A DNA stretch of 64,000 nucleotides from Sphingosinithalassobacter tenebrarum (GCF_011057975.1 NZ_CP049109.1:1016001-1080000); one strand, 5' to 3'; shown: positions 30,609 to 40,351, numbered from the stretch's first letter. Translations and numbers: made by a program. Notes: a model not told the origin generated them from the sequence alone.

Positions 30609-31013
30609 ATGTTGGCAAGCTTCAAAATGGCAATCGCCGCGGGTCTCCTCGTGCTCGGGGGCAACACGGGAGAGCAGAATGTTCCAGAAGGAGCGCGCTG
30701 GGCGGCAAAGGTGAGCGCAAAGCTCGACAATGCCGTTGCGTTCGATGCGGACCGGATCGGGCCGCATCTGCACGGTACGACGCGACTGTCGTTCCGCATC
30801 GGCACCGACGGAAAGGCGACCGACATCAACGTCGTGCGCTCGTCGGGCAATGACTGGCTCGATCGGCGCGCGGCGGGCAAGCTGCGGATGATCGGCAAAC
30901 TGCCCGAGGCACCGGCCTGGATTCGCGAGCGGACGCTCTATGCGGATATCAGCCAGGGTTTCGACGATCCGCGCTACAATGTGCGGGTCTCGGGTGTCGC
31001 GATGCTGCAGTAA
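30609..31013 (+). CDS. Exported protein with lone TonB-C-like domain
   Basis: A 134-residue protein with a short hydrophobic N-terminus (about 6-18) and a domain resembling the TonB C-terminus: LSFRIGTDGKATDINVVRSS, then LDRRAAGKL and a Pro-containing turn. It lacks the long Pro-rich spacer and obvious anchor of true TonB, so it may be periplasmic rather than an energy transducer. AAAGGAGAACTGAC precedes the ATG. It stands alone and ends at a terminator. Confidence 0.7.
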   Translation: MLASFKMAIAAGLLVLGGNTGEQNVPEGARWAAKVSAKLDNAVAFDADRIGPHLHGTTRLSFRIGTDGKATDINVVRSSGNDWLDRRAAGKLRMIGKLPEAPAWIRERTLYADISQGFDDPRYNVRVSGVAMLQ

Positions 31014-31089
31014 GCACGCATCGAAAACCGTGGACCGCCGGCGCTCGCACGATCCTGTGCGCGGGCAGGGCGTCGGGGTCGACATGGCG

Positions 31090-31127
31090 GGAGCAGTGAC
31101 GAACGAAGGCGTCGCTGCTCCTTTTAT
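31090..31127 (+). terminator. Intrinsic terminator after the TonB-C-like gene
   Basis: GGAGCAGTGAC and GTCGCTGCTCC pair over 11 positions (one wobble) around a 10-base loop and are followed by TTTTATTT. It lies about 75 bases after the stop codon. Confidence 0.8.
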
Positions 31128-31207
31128 TTGCGCAATCGTGTTTCGCGCTGCGCTTTGATCGCAAGCCGCGGGTGGGACCGACCGACCGACCGCGCTATAG
31201 CGGATGC

Positions 31208-32242
31208 ATGAGCATCGCTTTCGATCCCGATCAGGCCTGGGCCGCTTTCGAAGCCCGTGACCGCAGCTGGGACGGCCGCGTCTTCATCGCAGTGACGACG
31301 ACCGGCATATATTGTCGGCCAAGCTGCCCGGCGCGCCGGCCGAAGCGCGAGAATGTTCGCCTGTTTCCCGATGTCCGGTCGGCGGAGGCGGCGGGCTTTC
31401 GCGCCTGCATGCGCTGCAAGCCCGACGATGTCGCGCGGGACGGCGTCGCGGTGGCGCGGGCGGTTGCGATGATCGAGAATGCCGAAGCACCACTGTCGCT
31501 GGAGGCGCTGGCACGCGCCGTCGGCTATGCGCCCCATCATTTCCATCGCCTGTTCAAGCGCGCGACGGGGGTCACGCCCGCTGCCTATGCCCGCGCGTTG
31601 CGAGCGCGGCGAATGGACGACGCGCTGGAAAAGGAGACGCGTGTGACCGATGCGATCTACGAAGCCGGCTATTCGGCGCCCAGCCGCTTCTACGAAAGCG
31701 CCGGCGACCGGCTGGGTATGACGCCGAGTGCGTGGAAGCGGGGTGGAGCGGGAGTCACCATCCGTTGGACGATCGCCGATACCACGCTTGGCAGGCTGTT
31801 CGTCGCGGCGACCGACAAGGGGTTGTGCCGCGTTTCGTTCGACGAGGATTCGCTGGCGCTGACGAAGCGTTTTCCCAATGCGGAGATCGTCCCCGGGGGC
31901 GCGGCGCTTGCCGATCTCGCCGCGCGCGTTGTCGCCGAAGTCGAAACGCCGGGACGCTACACCGACTTGCCGGTCGACGTGCAGGGTACGGCGTTTCAGG
32001 AAGCGGTCTGGCAGGCGCTGCGCGCTATCCCCCCGGGCGAAACGCGCAGCTATGCGCAGATCGCCGCCGCGGTCGGCCGGCCGGGCGCGGTGCGCGCAGC
32101 GGGGACGGCATGCGGCGCCAACAATGTCGCGATCGCCATCCCCTGCCACCGCGTCCAGCGCGGCGACGGGACGATGGGCGGCTATGCCTATGGCGTCGAG
32201 CGCAAGCGGGTGCTGCGCAGGCGCGAAGGCGTGGAGGACTGA
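31208..32242 (+). CDS. ada: Bifunctional Ada: methylphosphotriester sensor, AraC regulator and O6-methylguanine transferase
   Basis: A 344-residue three-part protein. The N-terminal zinc domain has Cys36, Cys40, Cys67 and Cys70, of which the first accepts methyl from phosphotriesters. An AraC-type helix-turn-helix region follows (about 95-175), and the C-terminal transferase carries PCHRV with acceptor Cys313. Methylation should turn the protein into an activator of the adaptive response. No alkB or other repair gene is adjacent; the next gene is convergent, one base away. The start at 31208 lacks a strong ribosome site. Confidence 0.95.
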   Translation: MSIAFDPDQAWAAFEARDRSWDGRVFIAVTTTGIYCRPSCPARRPKRENVRLFPDVRSAEAAGFRACMRCKPDDVARDGVAVARAVAMIENAEAPLSLEALARAVGYAPHHFHRLFKRATGVTPAAYARALRARRMDDALEKETRVTDAIYEAGYSAPSRFYESAGDRLGMTPSAWKRGGAGVTIRWTIADTTLGRLFVAATDKGLCRVSFDEDSLALTKRFPNAEIVPGGAALADLAARVVAEVETPGRYTDLPVDVQGTAFQEAVWQALRAIPPGETRSYAQIAAAVGRPGAVRAAGTACGANNVAIAIPCHRVQRGDGTMGGYAYGVERKRVLRRREGVED

Positions 32243-32243
32243 G

Positions 32244-33833
32244 TTACCGGTCCTCGCCGGGGCGCGCGACGGCGTACATTTCCCTCGCGATGTCCTTGAG
32301 CAGCGCCTGCGAATCGCCGTCGCGCGCGAACAGGTCGAAATGGGTCTTGCCCGGCAGGAAACGGAAATCGGCTTCGGCGCCGAGTTCGTCGAGCACTGCC
32401 TCGAGCCGTCGCGCCGGCCCATCGAGGTAGAAGGTGTCGGCGGTGCCGACGATCAGATGGATCTTGCCCGTGAGCGCCGGGCCGATTTCGGCCCAGTCGC
32501 GACGGACGCGGTGGGCGATATCGTAATTCTCGATCCAGTAGCGCGCGACCATCGGATCGATTTCGCCGGTCGCGCGATCGAACAGCGGCATCGGGCGGCC
32601 ATCCGGGCCCTTGGGCGAAAACACCCATTCGAACGAGGCGAACTGGCCGCCATAGGCGCCGAGCGCTGCCTCCATCTCGCCGAACTGGCGCAGCGTCGCG
32701 ACGACTTCGCCTTGGTTGCGCACCAGCGGCAGCGGCTCGCCGTCGTCGCCGACATAGGCATTGGCTCCGTCCGCATAGAGATCGATGTTGGTGAAGTCGT
32801 GAAAGTCCGACGGATCGGGCGCGGTCGGCCAGGTGCCGCCGAAAATTTCGGGATAGCGCACCTGCAGCCACAGCGTCGCCCAGCCGCCCGAGCTGTGCCC
32901 GGTTAGGAAGCGGCCGTTCGGCCGCGCGTCCATGCGATATTCCGATTCGAGCGCCGGGATCAGTTCCTCGGTAAGCGCATGGCCCCAGGGGCCGTTATTC
33001 ACTGAATCGGCGAATTCATGCGTGCCGGTGGGGCTGCTTTCATCGAGATAGACCCAGATCATTGGCGGCGTCTCGCCCTCGGCCATCATGCCCGCCATCT
33101 GCGCGGCACGTAGCCTGGCGGAATCGAGCGTGCTGCCGAATCCCCCGGTCGAATAAACGGTGGGGTAGGTGGCGGCCGCGTCCGGGTCATATCCCGGCGG
33201 CAGCGCGATCCATCCGCGAATATGCGTCGCGCGGCCCCAGAAGGCCGTCAGCGCGCTGCTTTCGAAATCGACCGGCTCGAGCGCGGCGAGCCTGGCCTCC
33301 ATTTTCGCGCGTTCGGCCTCGGGCATGCGCGCCAGCCAGTCGGCAAGGCCGGTCGCGGGCAATTCGCGCGACAGCGTCAGCGCGGGCATCGGGCCGGGCA
33401 GCGTCGCTTCGACGACCGGCGAGACATAGTCGCCTGCGCCGCGGCCGCCGTAATTATAGTCGTGGTTGCGATCGAGAACTGCCTGAAAGCGATAGGTGCC
33501 CGACGGCAGGTCGGTGAAGCTGGTCGGGAAGCTGTCGGTGCTCGCGCCGACGAGCGCCGGGGCGCCCGGCGACAGATCGGAAATTTCGCGCGCCGCGATT
33601 GCGGTGCCGGTGGGGTTGAACGGCGAGGTGTCAACGGCATCCTGCGGCTCGGCCCCGGGTTCGACCCGCTGTGCGAAGACGAGCAGTCGTCCCGAGCGAT
33701 GCTCGCCCAGTTCGGGGGACAGGGTGACTGCGATTCCGGCCGCCGTGTCCTGCGCAGCCGGTACGGCTTCCTGGGCAATGGCCGGGGCGGCCGAGGCGAA
33801 TGCCGCGGCCAGCGTTAGAAGATGGCGCAGCAT
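32244..33833 (-). CDS. Exported esterase-like alpha/beta hydrolase
   Basis: A 529-residue protein with a signal peptide (about 1-21), a beta-rich N-terminal region (to about 200), and a C-terminal alpha/beta hydrolase of the putative esterase family (PF00756 type). The nucleophile elbow is GHSSGGW, and a conserved-type His is in GKTHFD near the end. The substrate is unknown. It has an AAGGAG ribosome site and starts 9 bases after the trypsin-like gene, so it is the third of three exported hydrolases in a row. Confidence 0.87.
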   Translation of the reverse strand: MLRHLLTLAAAFASAAPAIAQEAVPAAQDTAAGIAVTLSPELGEHRSGRLLVFAQRVEPGAEPQDAVDTSPFNPTGTAIAAREISDLSPGAPALVGASTDSFPTSFTDLPSGTYRFQAVLDRNHDYNYGGRGAGDYVSPVVEATLPGPMPALTLSRELPATGLADWLARMPEAERAKMEARLAALEPVDFESSALTAFWGRATHIRGWIALPPGYDPDAAATYPTVYSTGGFGSTLDSARLRAAQMAGMMAEGETPPMIWVYLDESSPTGTHEFADSVNNGPWGHALTEELIPALESEYRMDARPNGRFLTGHSSGGWATLWLQVRYPEIFGGTWPTAPDPSDFHDFTNIDLYADGANAYVGDDGEPLPLVRNQGEVVATLRQFGEMEAALGAYGGQFASFEWVFSPKGPDGRPMPLFDRATGEIDPMVARYWIENYDIAHRVRRDWAEIGPALTGKIHLIVGTADTFYLDGPARRLEAVLDELGAEADFRFLPGKTHFDLFARDGDSQALLKDIAREMYAVARPGEDR

Positions 33834-33842
33834 GGCGGCTCC

Positions 33843-35369
33843 TTATTCGGCTGGTGTCGCGTCGGCGACAGGCTCGCAACGATAGACGAGCTTTTCGTTA
33901 TATTCCTGCGGCAACGCGGTTCGGATCGTCTGCTGGCGCGTCGCCAGATCGGCGCGTGCGGCCTGGTCGGTCGAACATTGCTTGAGCTGCACTTCGGCAC
34001 GCAGCTGGCGGGCGCGTTCCATTTGCGACTGGGTCAGCAGGTAGCGCGTGTTGGTATAGGTCCGCGTAGACGGATCGTAGTCGAGCACCGACACCGTCTG
34101 TTCTTCCGACGGGACGAGGATGCGCTCCCATTCCTCGCCCGCCTCGGCATATTGCGTGCGGCCGTTGACGCATCCGTCGCGATCGATCTCCAGCGGAACG
34201 TCGCCGATCTCGGACACGGTGACGCGGCTGCGATCGGCGACGAAGCGGCAGACCATCTTGCCGGTTGCGGGGAGCGACGACGTCGCTTCGCTGGAGGAGG
34301 GAACCGGAACGATGCTGTCTTCATCGAAGCCGGGGCGGCTGAGGAACAGCGCGGCGGCGCCGATCATCAGCACCCCGCCGCCTGAAGCGATCCAGATCGC
34401 CTCGCGCTGGCTGCCGCGCGACAGCAGCATGCCCGCCCCACCGAGGGCGAGGGCCCCTAGCACCAGCAGCACCGCGGCCCCGGCCATGAAATTCTCGCGC
34501 GCGGCTTCGTTGCGCAGCCGCGCCTTGGCGATCGCTTCGCGCCGGGTCGCCTCGGCGCGGGCCGCCGCTTCGCGCTCGCGCGCGGCGGCTTCGGCCTGTT
34601 CGCGCGCGGTGGCGTTGCGATCGGCGGCCATGCTTTCCTCGATCGTGGTGCAGGCGACGCCATTGGCGGAATATTCCTGCTGCGCCGCGGCGAGAAAGGC
34701 AGACAGTTCGGCGCCGGAGATGGCGAAGCCGAATGTCGAATCGCCTTCCTCGGCTAGGGTCAGCGCCGAATTGACTCCGAGCACACGACCGCAGCGGTCG
34801 AGCAGCGGGCCGCCCGAATTGCCGCGGGCGATGCTCGCGGTATGCAGCAGCACGCTGGTCCCCTGCAGCGAACGCCGGCCCGCGAAATTGCCCTGCGAGC
34901 GCACCGGCGCCTGCGGCGTGATATAGTCCATCGCCGAGCGCGCGGTGGCGAGATCGACATTGCCCGGATAGCCGAGCGCGATCATTGCCTCGCCTTCCTC
35001 GACGGGGCCGTTGTAGAGGGTGAGCGTCGGCAGGCGGACGCCCGAAAACTCGATCAGGGCAAGGTCGCGGTCCGTGTCGATCGCGATCAGCCGCCCCTTG
35101 TAGGATTTGTCGCCTTCCGACGGCACCACGCCGATGATGACATTGTCGGGATAGCGCGCCGCAAGATCGACGACATGCGCATTGGTGACGATGCGGTTGG
35201 GCGCCACCGCGAAGCCGCTGCCATGCCCGAAACCGACCACTTCGTCGCCGACCACGGCGATGGTCACGACCCGCACCACGCCGCGCGCCGACGCCGAAAT
35301 ATCGTCGGCGCGCGCCGGGGCGGTCCATCCGATCAGCAGCACCAGCAAGAGCAGCAGCCGCTTGGTCAC
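33843..35369 (-). CDS. Exported trypsin-like serine protease with membrane-anchored C-terminal region
   Basis: A 508-residue protein. After the signal peptide (about 1-21) comes a Deg-like protease domain with His65 (TNAHVVD), Asp102 (DRDLAL) and Ser185 (GNSGGP). A charged Ala/Glu/Arg coiled coil (about 245-290) leads to two membrane helices (about 294-314 and 323-341), and a 160-residue C-terminal domain of unknown type ends the protein. There is no PDZ domain. The GTG start has a GGGGGA site, 41 bases after the gluzincin gene. Confidence 0.88.
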   Translation of the reverse strand: MTKRLLLLLVLLIGWTAPARADDISASARGVVRVVTIAVVGDEVVGFGHGSGFAVAPNRIVTNAHVVDLAARYPDNVIIGVVPSEGDKSYKGRLIAIDTDRDLALIEFSGVRLPTLTLYNGPVEEGEAMIALGYPGNVDLATARSAMDYITPQAPVRSQGNFAGRRSLQGTSVLLHTASIARGNSGGPLLDRCGRVLGVNSALTLAEEGDSTFGFAISGAELSAFLAAAQQEYSANGVACTTIEESMAADRNATAREQAEAAAREREAAARAEATRREAIAKARLRNEAARENFMAGAAVLLVLGALALGGAGMLLSRGSQREAIWIASGGGVLMIGAAALFLSRPGFDEDSIVPVPSSSEATSSLPATGKMVCRFVADRSRVTVSEIGDVPLEIDRDGCVNGRTQYAEAGEEWERILVPSEEQTVSVLDYDPSTRTYTNTRYLLTQSQMERARQLRAEVQLKQCSTDQAARADLATRQQTIRTALPQEYNEKLVYRCEPVADATPAE

Positions 35370-35410
35370 ATCAATCCCCCGGCGAACCCGTATCCGCCCG
35401 GACTAATCGG

Positions 35411-36991
35411 TCAATTCGCCGCCGCGTTCAACCCCGCTTGCCCGAAGGTACGCATGACCTGCGAGCTATTGGGCTCCCCGTCCGTGGGTTCCTCGTCCTC
35501 GGGACCTGCCTCCGCGCCTTCCTCGGCAGTGGCGAGCGCCTTGTCGAGATCGCCTTCGTCGATGGCGTCGACGATCTTGCGGGCGCGCTTCGTCGCCGCG
35601 CTTTCGTGCACGCTGAATGCCAGCGGACGCAGCACTGCGCGGGCTTCCGCGGCCTTGCCGTCAGTCAGCAGCTGATAGGCCGTTGCCATGCGCAGCGGCG
35701 GGTATTGCGGCTGAATCTCGAACGCGCGGTAGAGGCGCTGGACGGCGATCACGTGCGGGCTAGTTCCGGCTTCGGCGAAGGACCGGTAGTAGAGCCACAG
35801 CAGCTCGGCATTGTCCGGGTCGGCCTGCAGCCCGGCAACAATGACGCGGCGAATGTCGATCCAGGTCGCGTCGTCGATATCGGCATAGCTTTCGGGCGCT
35901 TCCATCATCGCCCGCGCCTTGTAGGCATAGACGCTGCCGAGCGACGGATCGGCGGCGATCGCCCGGTCCGCGGCGACGATGACATCGTCGAACGCGCCTT
36001 TGTCGAAGGCCGCTTCCGCGAAAGCGCGCTGTGCCAGTGCGTCGCCGCTATAGGTTTCGGCCAGCGGCTTGAGCGCGGCATAGACCTCTTCCGCCTCTTC
36101 CTCGTCGACGCCGCTGCGCGAGCGGATCGCCCATTCGATCGTGGCGCGTTCGCCCGGCGTCAGCGGCCGCACCGTCACGTCGCCGATCTGGATGTCCTCG
36201 GCGGGAACGGCAACGGCGGGCAGGCTGGTTCCGCGACGATAGCGCGCCAGATCCGATTCGAACTTGCGCGTGTCGCCAAAGGCGGTTTCGGCTGCTTCTT
36301 CGAGCGACTGGCCGCTGTTGATCGCGACGATGTAATTGGACAGCTGCCCGTCACGCTCGGGATCGAAGGTCAGGTAGTGTGTGAGCAGCCAGCCGGCGGT
36401 GTAATAGATATAGACGCCGCTTTCTTCGGTGTTGGCCGTGAGCATCGCCGTGATCTGATCATTGTCGAGATTGCGCAGCGAGCCGGTGCGATAGGAAGGC
36501 TCCCGACCGAAAACCATCGACCCGTCCGAACGCACTTCGGCAGTCGCATGCAGTTCGGCCATGCCCTCGCTCAGCCAGCCCGGAATGGCGATGTTCGACC
36601 ACGCCACCGAAAACAGATGGTGCGTATATTCGTGGAACAGCGTCTGCTGCGGGCTGATGCCGGTTCCGGTGGTGGGGAGGAACGCCACCGAACCGTTCGA
36701 CGCGCTGTGGTAGAAGCCGCCGATGGAACGGCTCGACGTGATGTCGCGGAAAAGGCTCGACCGCATCAGATAGACCGTGACGCGGTTCACGCCCGGTTCG
36801 CCGGCAGGCAGGCCGCGCAACCGCCGGACGCCCTTGTCAAAGCGTTCGAGTTCTTCCGCGAAGGTCTGCGTATCTTCTTGCGAGCGTTCCGCATAGACGA
36901 CGAAATGATCGCTGTCGGCGCGGAACCACTGCGCGTGCGCAGATGTCGGAATTATCAGAAAAAACGCTATAAGAGTCAGTATCTTGCGCAC
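35411..36991 (-). CDS. Exported gluzincin-type metallopeptidase with TPR-like tail
   Basis: A 526-residue protein with a signal peptide (about 1-20), a zinc-peptidase domain carrying HEYTH at 120-124 and a downstream Glu in LSEGMAE (Glu142), the pattern of peptidase MA/gluzincin families. From about 285 to 490 the sequence is helical with TPR-like spacing, and the tail is very acidic. The GTG start (36991) is preceded by GGGGGG and lies 26 bases after priA. The trypsin-like gene follows. Confidence 0.82.
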   Translation of the reverse strand: MRKILTLIAFFLIIPTSAHAQWFRADSDHFVVYAERSQEDTQTFAEELERFDKGVRRLRGLPAGEPGVNRVTVYLMRSSLFRDITSSRSIGGFYHSASNGSVAFLPTTGTGISPQQTLFHEYTHHLFSVAWSNIAIPGWLSEGMAELHATAEVRSDGSMVFGREPSYRTGSLRNLDNDQITAMLTANTEESGVYIYYTAGWLLTHYLTFDPERDGQLSNYIVAINSGQSLEEAAETAFGDTRKFESDLARYRRGTSLPAVAVPAEDIQIGDVTVRPLTPGERATIEWAIRSRSGVDEEEAEEVYAALKPLAETYSGDALAQRAFAEAAFDKGAFDDVIVAADRAIAADPSLGSVYAYKARAMMEAPESYADIDDATWIDIRRVIVAGLQADPDNAELLWLYYRSFAEAGTSPHVIAVQRLYRAFEIQPQYPPLRMATAYQLLTDGKAAEARAVLRPLAFSVHESAATKRARKIVDAIDEGDLDKALATAEEGAEAGPEDEEPTDGEPNSSQVMRTFGQAGLNAAAN

Positions 36992-37017
36992 TTTGCCCCC
37001 CTGAACGGCGCGAATCG

Positions 37018-39189
37018 TCAGAGGAAACTATACGGGTCGACGTCAACTGCAACCCGAACCTTGGACGGCCATTCTAGTCCGCCGAGCCATTCGCGGATCA
37101 CGTCCTGCACGTCGAAGGCGCGTTTGGCGTGGACGAGCAGGCGGAAACGGTGGCGGCCGCGCAGCATCGCCAGCGGCGCGGGGGCGGGGCCGAAGACGTG
37201 CATTTCCTCCATTTCGGGCCGCGACTTGCCGATGCGGCGCGCGGTTTCCTCCGCTGCCGCCTTGTCCTCCGAAGAGACGATGATCGCGGCATAGCGGCCG
37301 AAGGGCGGGGCATGGGCGTCGCGGCGCGCCTCGGTCTCGGCCTGGTAGAAGGTCTCGCTGTCCCCCGTCACCAGCGCCTTCATCACATCGGCGTCGGGGC
37401 AATGCGTCTGGATGAGGACGGTGCCGGGCTTTTCGCCGCGCCCCGCGCGGCCTGACACCTGGCATATCTGCTGAAAGGTCCGTTCGGCCGCGCGCAGGTC
37501 GCCGCCGCCCAGACCGAGATCGGCATCGACCACGCCGACCAGCGTCAGATTGGGGAAATGATAGCCCTTGGTGACGAGCTGGGTGCCGACGACGATGTCG
37601 ATATCGCCATGCTCCATCCGCTGGACGAACTCGGCGGCCTTTTGCGGCGACCAGAGCGTGTCCGAAGTGACGATCGCGACCTTCTTGTCGGGGAACAACT
37701 CGCGTACTTCGTCCGCCACGCGCTCGACGCCGGGGCCGCAGGCGGCAAGCGAATTCTCCGATTCGCATTCGGGGCATTCGCGCGGCGTGGGATAGCTGTG
37801 CCCGCAATGGTGGCAGGCGAGGCGGCCGAGCAGGCGATGCTCGACCATCCAGGCCGTACAATTGGGGCATTGCAGCCGATGTCCGCAGACGCGGCACAAT
37901 GTGAGCGGCGCATAGCCGCGCCGGTTGAGGAACAGCAGCACCTGCTCGCCGCGCTCGAGCGTCGCCGCCATCCCCTTCACCAGCCGCGGGGCGAGCCAGC
38001 GGCCGCGATCGGGCGGCTCCTGGATCATGTCGATCGCCTCGACATGCGGCAAATCGGCCGGGCCGTAGCGACCAGGGAGCTTGAGTTCCTCATAGCGGCC
38101 GAGCTGGACCTGATGACGCGTCTCGATCGCGGGCGTGGCGGTGGCGAGCACCACCGGCGCCTGTTCGAATAGGCCCCGCATCACCGCGACGTCGCGGGCG
38201 TGATAATGGACGCCGTCTTCCTGTTTGAAGCTTGTTTCATGCGCTTCGTCGACGACGATCAGCCCGAGATCGGAAAAGGGCAGGAACAATGCCGATCGCG
38301 CGCCGACCGCGACCTTCGCCTCGCCGCTGGCGATGGCGCGCCACGCGCGACGGCGCTGCGACTGGCGAAGGTCCGAATGCCAGGCGACCGGCTCGCAGCC
38401 GAAGCGTTTGGTGAAGCGCGTCAGGAACGGTTCGGTCAGCGCGATTTCGGGGAGCAGGACGAGCGATTGCTTGCCCGCCGCGAGCGCCGCCGCGATCGCT
38501 TCGAAATAGACTTCGGTCTTGCCCGATCCGGTCACGCCGTCGAGCAGGAAGGGCTGGAACTCACCCGCGCCGATCGCCTGCCGCAATATGCTCGCCACCG
38601 ATGCCTGATCGGGCGAAAGGTCGGGCGGTGCGAAATTGGGATCGGGCGGCGGATAGGGCGTGTCGGCCTCGACCATCACCGCCTCGATCGCACCCACCTT
38701 CACCAGCCCGCGGATGACGGCGTCGGAAACGTCGGCGATGGAGGCGAGCTCGCGTACCAGCCCCTGCCGGTCGCCGATCCGTTCGAGCGCCTGTTCGCGC
38801 TGCGGCGTCATCCGGTCGGGGACCAGCCCCGTCGCGCGATATTCGACGATGGTCGGCGACCCTTCGAGCGCGGCGCTCGACGAAAGGCACATGCGCAGCA
38901 CAGAAGGCAGCGGAGCCAGATAATAGTCCGCCGTCCATTCGACCAGTCGGCGAAGCGGTGCGGGGATGGGCGGGGCATCGACCACGCCGATCAGATTGCG
39001 CAGCCGGTTGTCGCCGACTTCCTCGGTCTGGAGCCGCTCTGGCTCCCAGACGACGCCGAGCAATTGACGGGGACCGAGCGGTGCGACGACAATCGACCCG
39101 GGCTCGACATGCATGCCCTGCGGCACGCGATAGTCGAGCGGACCAAGCGCATTGTTCATAACGATGACGCGGGCGCGATTACCGGGCAT
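37018..39189 (-). CDS. priA: Primosomal protein N' (replication restart helicase PriA)
   Basis: A 723-residue helicase that reloads the replisome at stalled forks. It has an N-terminal fork-binding domain, helicase motifs GVTGSGKT and VVDEAHE, and between the helicase lobes eight cysteines in four pairs (CRVCGHRLQCPNC and CHHCGHSYP..CPEC) that bind two zinc ions. ATG 39189 follows GGGGAG and fits the usual N-terminus; earlier in-frame codons do not. It is the first gene of a minus-strand run that continues with three exported hydrolases. Confidence 0.97.
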   Translation of the reverse strand: MPGNRARVIVMNNALGPLDYRVPQGMHVEPGSIVVAPLGPRQLLGVVWEPERLQTEEVGDNRLRNLIGVVDAPPIPAPLRRLVEWTADYYLAPLPSVLRMCLSSSAALEGSPTIVEYRATGLVPDRMTPQREQALERIGDRQGLVRELASIADVSDAVIRGLVKVGAIEAVMVEADTPYPPPDPNFAPPDLSPDQASVASILRQAIGAGEFQPFLLDGVTGSGKTEVYFEAIAAALAAGKQSLVLLPEIALTEPFLTRFTKRFGCEPVAWHSDLRQSQRRRAWRAIASGEAKVAVGARSALFLPFSDLGLIVVDEAHETSFKQEDGVHYHARDVAVMRGLFEQAPVVLATATPAIETRHQVQLGRYEELKLPGRYGPADLPHVEAIDMIQEPPDRGRWLAPRLVKGMAATLERGEQVLLFLNRRGYAPLTLCRVCGHRLQCPNCTAWMVEHRLLGRLACHHCGHSYPTPRECPECESENSLAACGPGVERVADEVRELFPDKKVAIVTSDTLWSPQKAAEFVQRMEHGDIDIVVGTQLVTKGYHFPNLTLVGVVDADLGLGGGDLRAAERTFQQICQVSGRAGRGEKPGTVLIQTHCPDADVMKALVTGDSETFYQAETEARRDAHAPPFGRYAAIIVSSEDKAAAEETARRIGKSRPEMEEMHVFGPAPAPLAMLRGRHRFRLLVHAKRAFDVQDVIREWLGGLEWPSKVRVAVDVDPYSFL

Positions 39190-39256
39190 GGCTCCCCATA
39201 TCGTCATTCCCGCGCCGGTTGGAATGGCGTATCTCGGCAAGCCGAGGAGAAAGCCG

Positions 39257-39682
39257 ATGCTGTTGCTTGCCGCTTTGTTGTTCGCGCAGGATGTTCCCTG
39301 CACCGTCCAGGACGCGGACCTGCCGCCCGAACTCGCAGGCTGGGTGCACCCTGGCGAGACGTTGGCGCCGGGCGTGCCGGTGCTGCTGGAGGGATCCGAC
39401 AGCGGAGCGGCGCGAGTCACCTATGAAGCCGAGACCGTGTTCGAAGTTACACAGGCCGGGGTATATGGTGTGGTCCTTGACCAGCGCGGCTGGATTGAAG
39501 TGACTGCGATGGAAGAGGGCGCGGAGCCGCTACGATCGGTCGCGCATGCGCATGGCCCCGCGTGCAGTTCGATCGCCAAGATCGTCAACTTCCCGCTCGA
39601 GCCCGGCAGCTATCGGCTGAATTTGAGCAATTTGCCGGCACCCCGTGCGAAAGCGATGCTGCTTGCCCCGAGCGCGTCCTGA
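39257..39682 (+). CDS. Exported protein of unknown function
   Basis: A 141-residue protein with a short hydrophobic N-terminus and a beta-rich body. It has Cys residues at PCTVQD and PACSSI. A GAGGAGA site precedes ATG 39257. I do not recognise the family; it looks like a small periplasmic protein. It is divergent from priA and converges on the DUF2490 gene with a 3-base gap. Confidence 0.7.
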   Translation: MLLLAALLFAQDVPCTVQDADLPPELAGWVHPGETLAPGVPVLLEGSDSGAARVTYEAETVFEVTQAGVYGVVLDQRGWIEVTAMEEGAEPLRSVAHAHGPACSSIAKIVNFPLEPGSYRLNLSNLPAPRAKAMLLAPSAS

Positions 39683-39685
39683 GCC

Positions 39686-40351
39686 TCAGAATTTCGCGCC
39701 GACGCCGATCGACAGGATGTGGTCCATCGTGTCGCGAGCCCGATCGCGCAGGTCATATTGGTTGAGATAGCCGATCTCGGCGCGCACCGATCCGGCGATC
39801 GGAACGTCCACACCGGCGAAATTTCGCATCCGCCGATATCCGGCATTCTGTCCGCCGTCGGTATCGTTTAGCTCGACGAAACTTTCGTGGCTGAGCACCA
39901 GCGCGGGGCCGCCGCGTTCGCGCCACGGCAGTTTCCATTTCACTCGCGGGCGCAGCCGGAACCCGGTGTCGCTGTTGCGAAACCGCTGCTCGAACCGGAG
40001 CCTGCTGTTCAGCTCCCCTCCAAGGATCGTGCCAAGATCGACGTCGATCTGCTGTCGCGGCCGGTCTTCGCTGCGCGTGACCTGGCCGTGCGTATAGTTG
40101 GTCACGCGGGCATAGCCGGCGCTCAGGCTCACCGATTCGGAAAGTCGATAGGTCACGAAGCCACCCGCTTCCGATTCGTAAAGACCGGCATCGCCGAAGC
40201 GCAGCACGACTTCACCCTGGAGTGATACCGTATCCGACAACCGGACGCCGGCGGCCATCGTCGACCAGAATTGCCTGTCCTCCTGTTGCGCGATCGCCGG
40301 CGGCGCGATCATGCATAGCCCGCCGGCAACAAGCGCGCCTACCTTGCGCAT
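39686..40351 (-). CDS. DUF2490 family outer-membrane beta-barrel protein
   Basis: A 221-residue protein with a signal peptide (about 1-21) and alternating hydrophobic strands ending in Phe (GVGAKF), the pattern of a small outer-membrane beta-barrel. The motifs [15 protein letters not shown] near the start and [12 protein letters not shown] strands match DUF2490 as I remember it. Function unknown. GAGAGAGAA precedes the ATG. Confidence 0.82.
   Translation of the reverse strand: MRKVGALVAGGLCMIAPPAIAQQEDRQFWSTMAAGVRLSDTVSLQGEVVLRFGDAGLYESEAGGFVTYRLSESVSLSAGYARVTNYTHGQVTRSEDRPRQQIDVDLGTILGGELNSRLRFEQRFRNSDTGFRLRPRVKWKLPWRERGGPALVLSHESFVELNDTDGGQNAGYRRMRNFAGVDVPIAGSVRAEIGYLNQYDLRDRARDTMDHILSIGVGAKF

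Noticed and set aside
39200..39227. ATTCC..GGAAT inverted repeat between priA and the next gene, resembling a GTCATTCCCGCG repeat
   Set aside because: Only five bases pair and the element overlaps the priA ribosome-site region; too weak to call a repeat family member.
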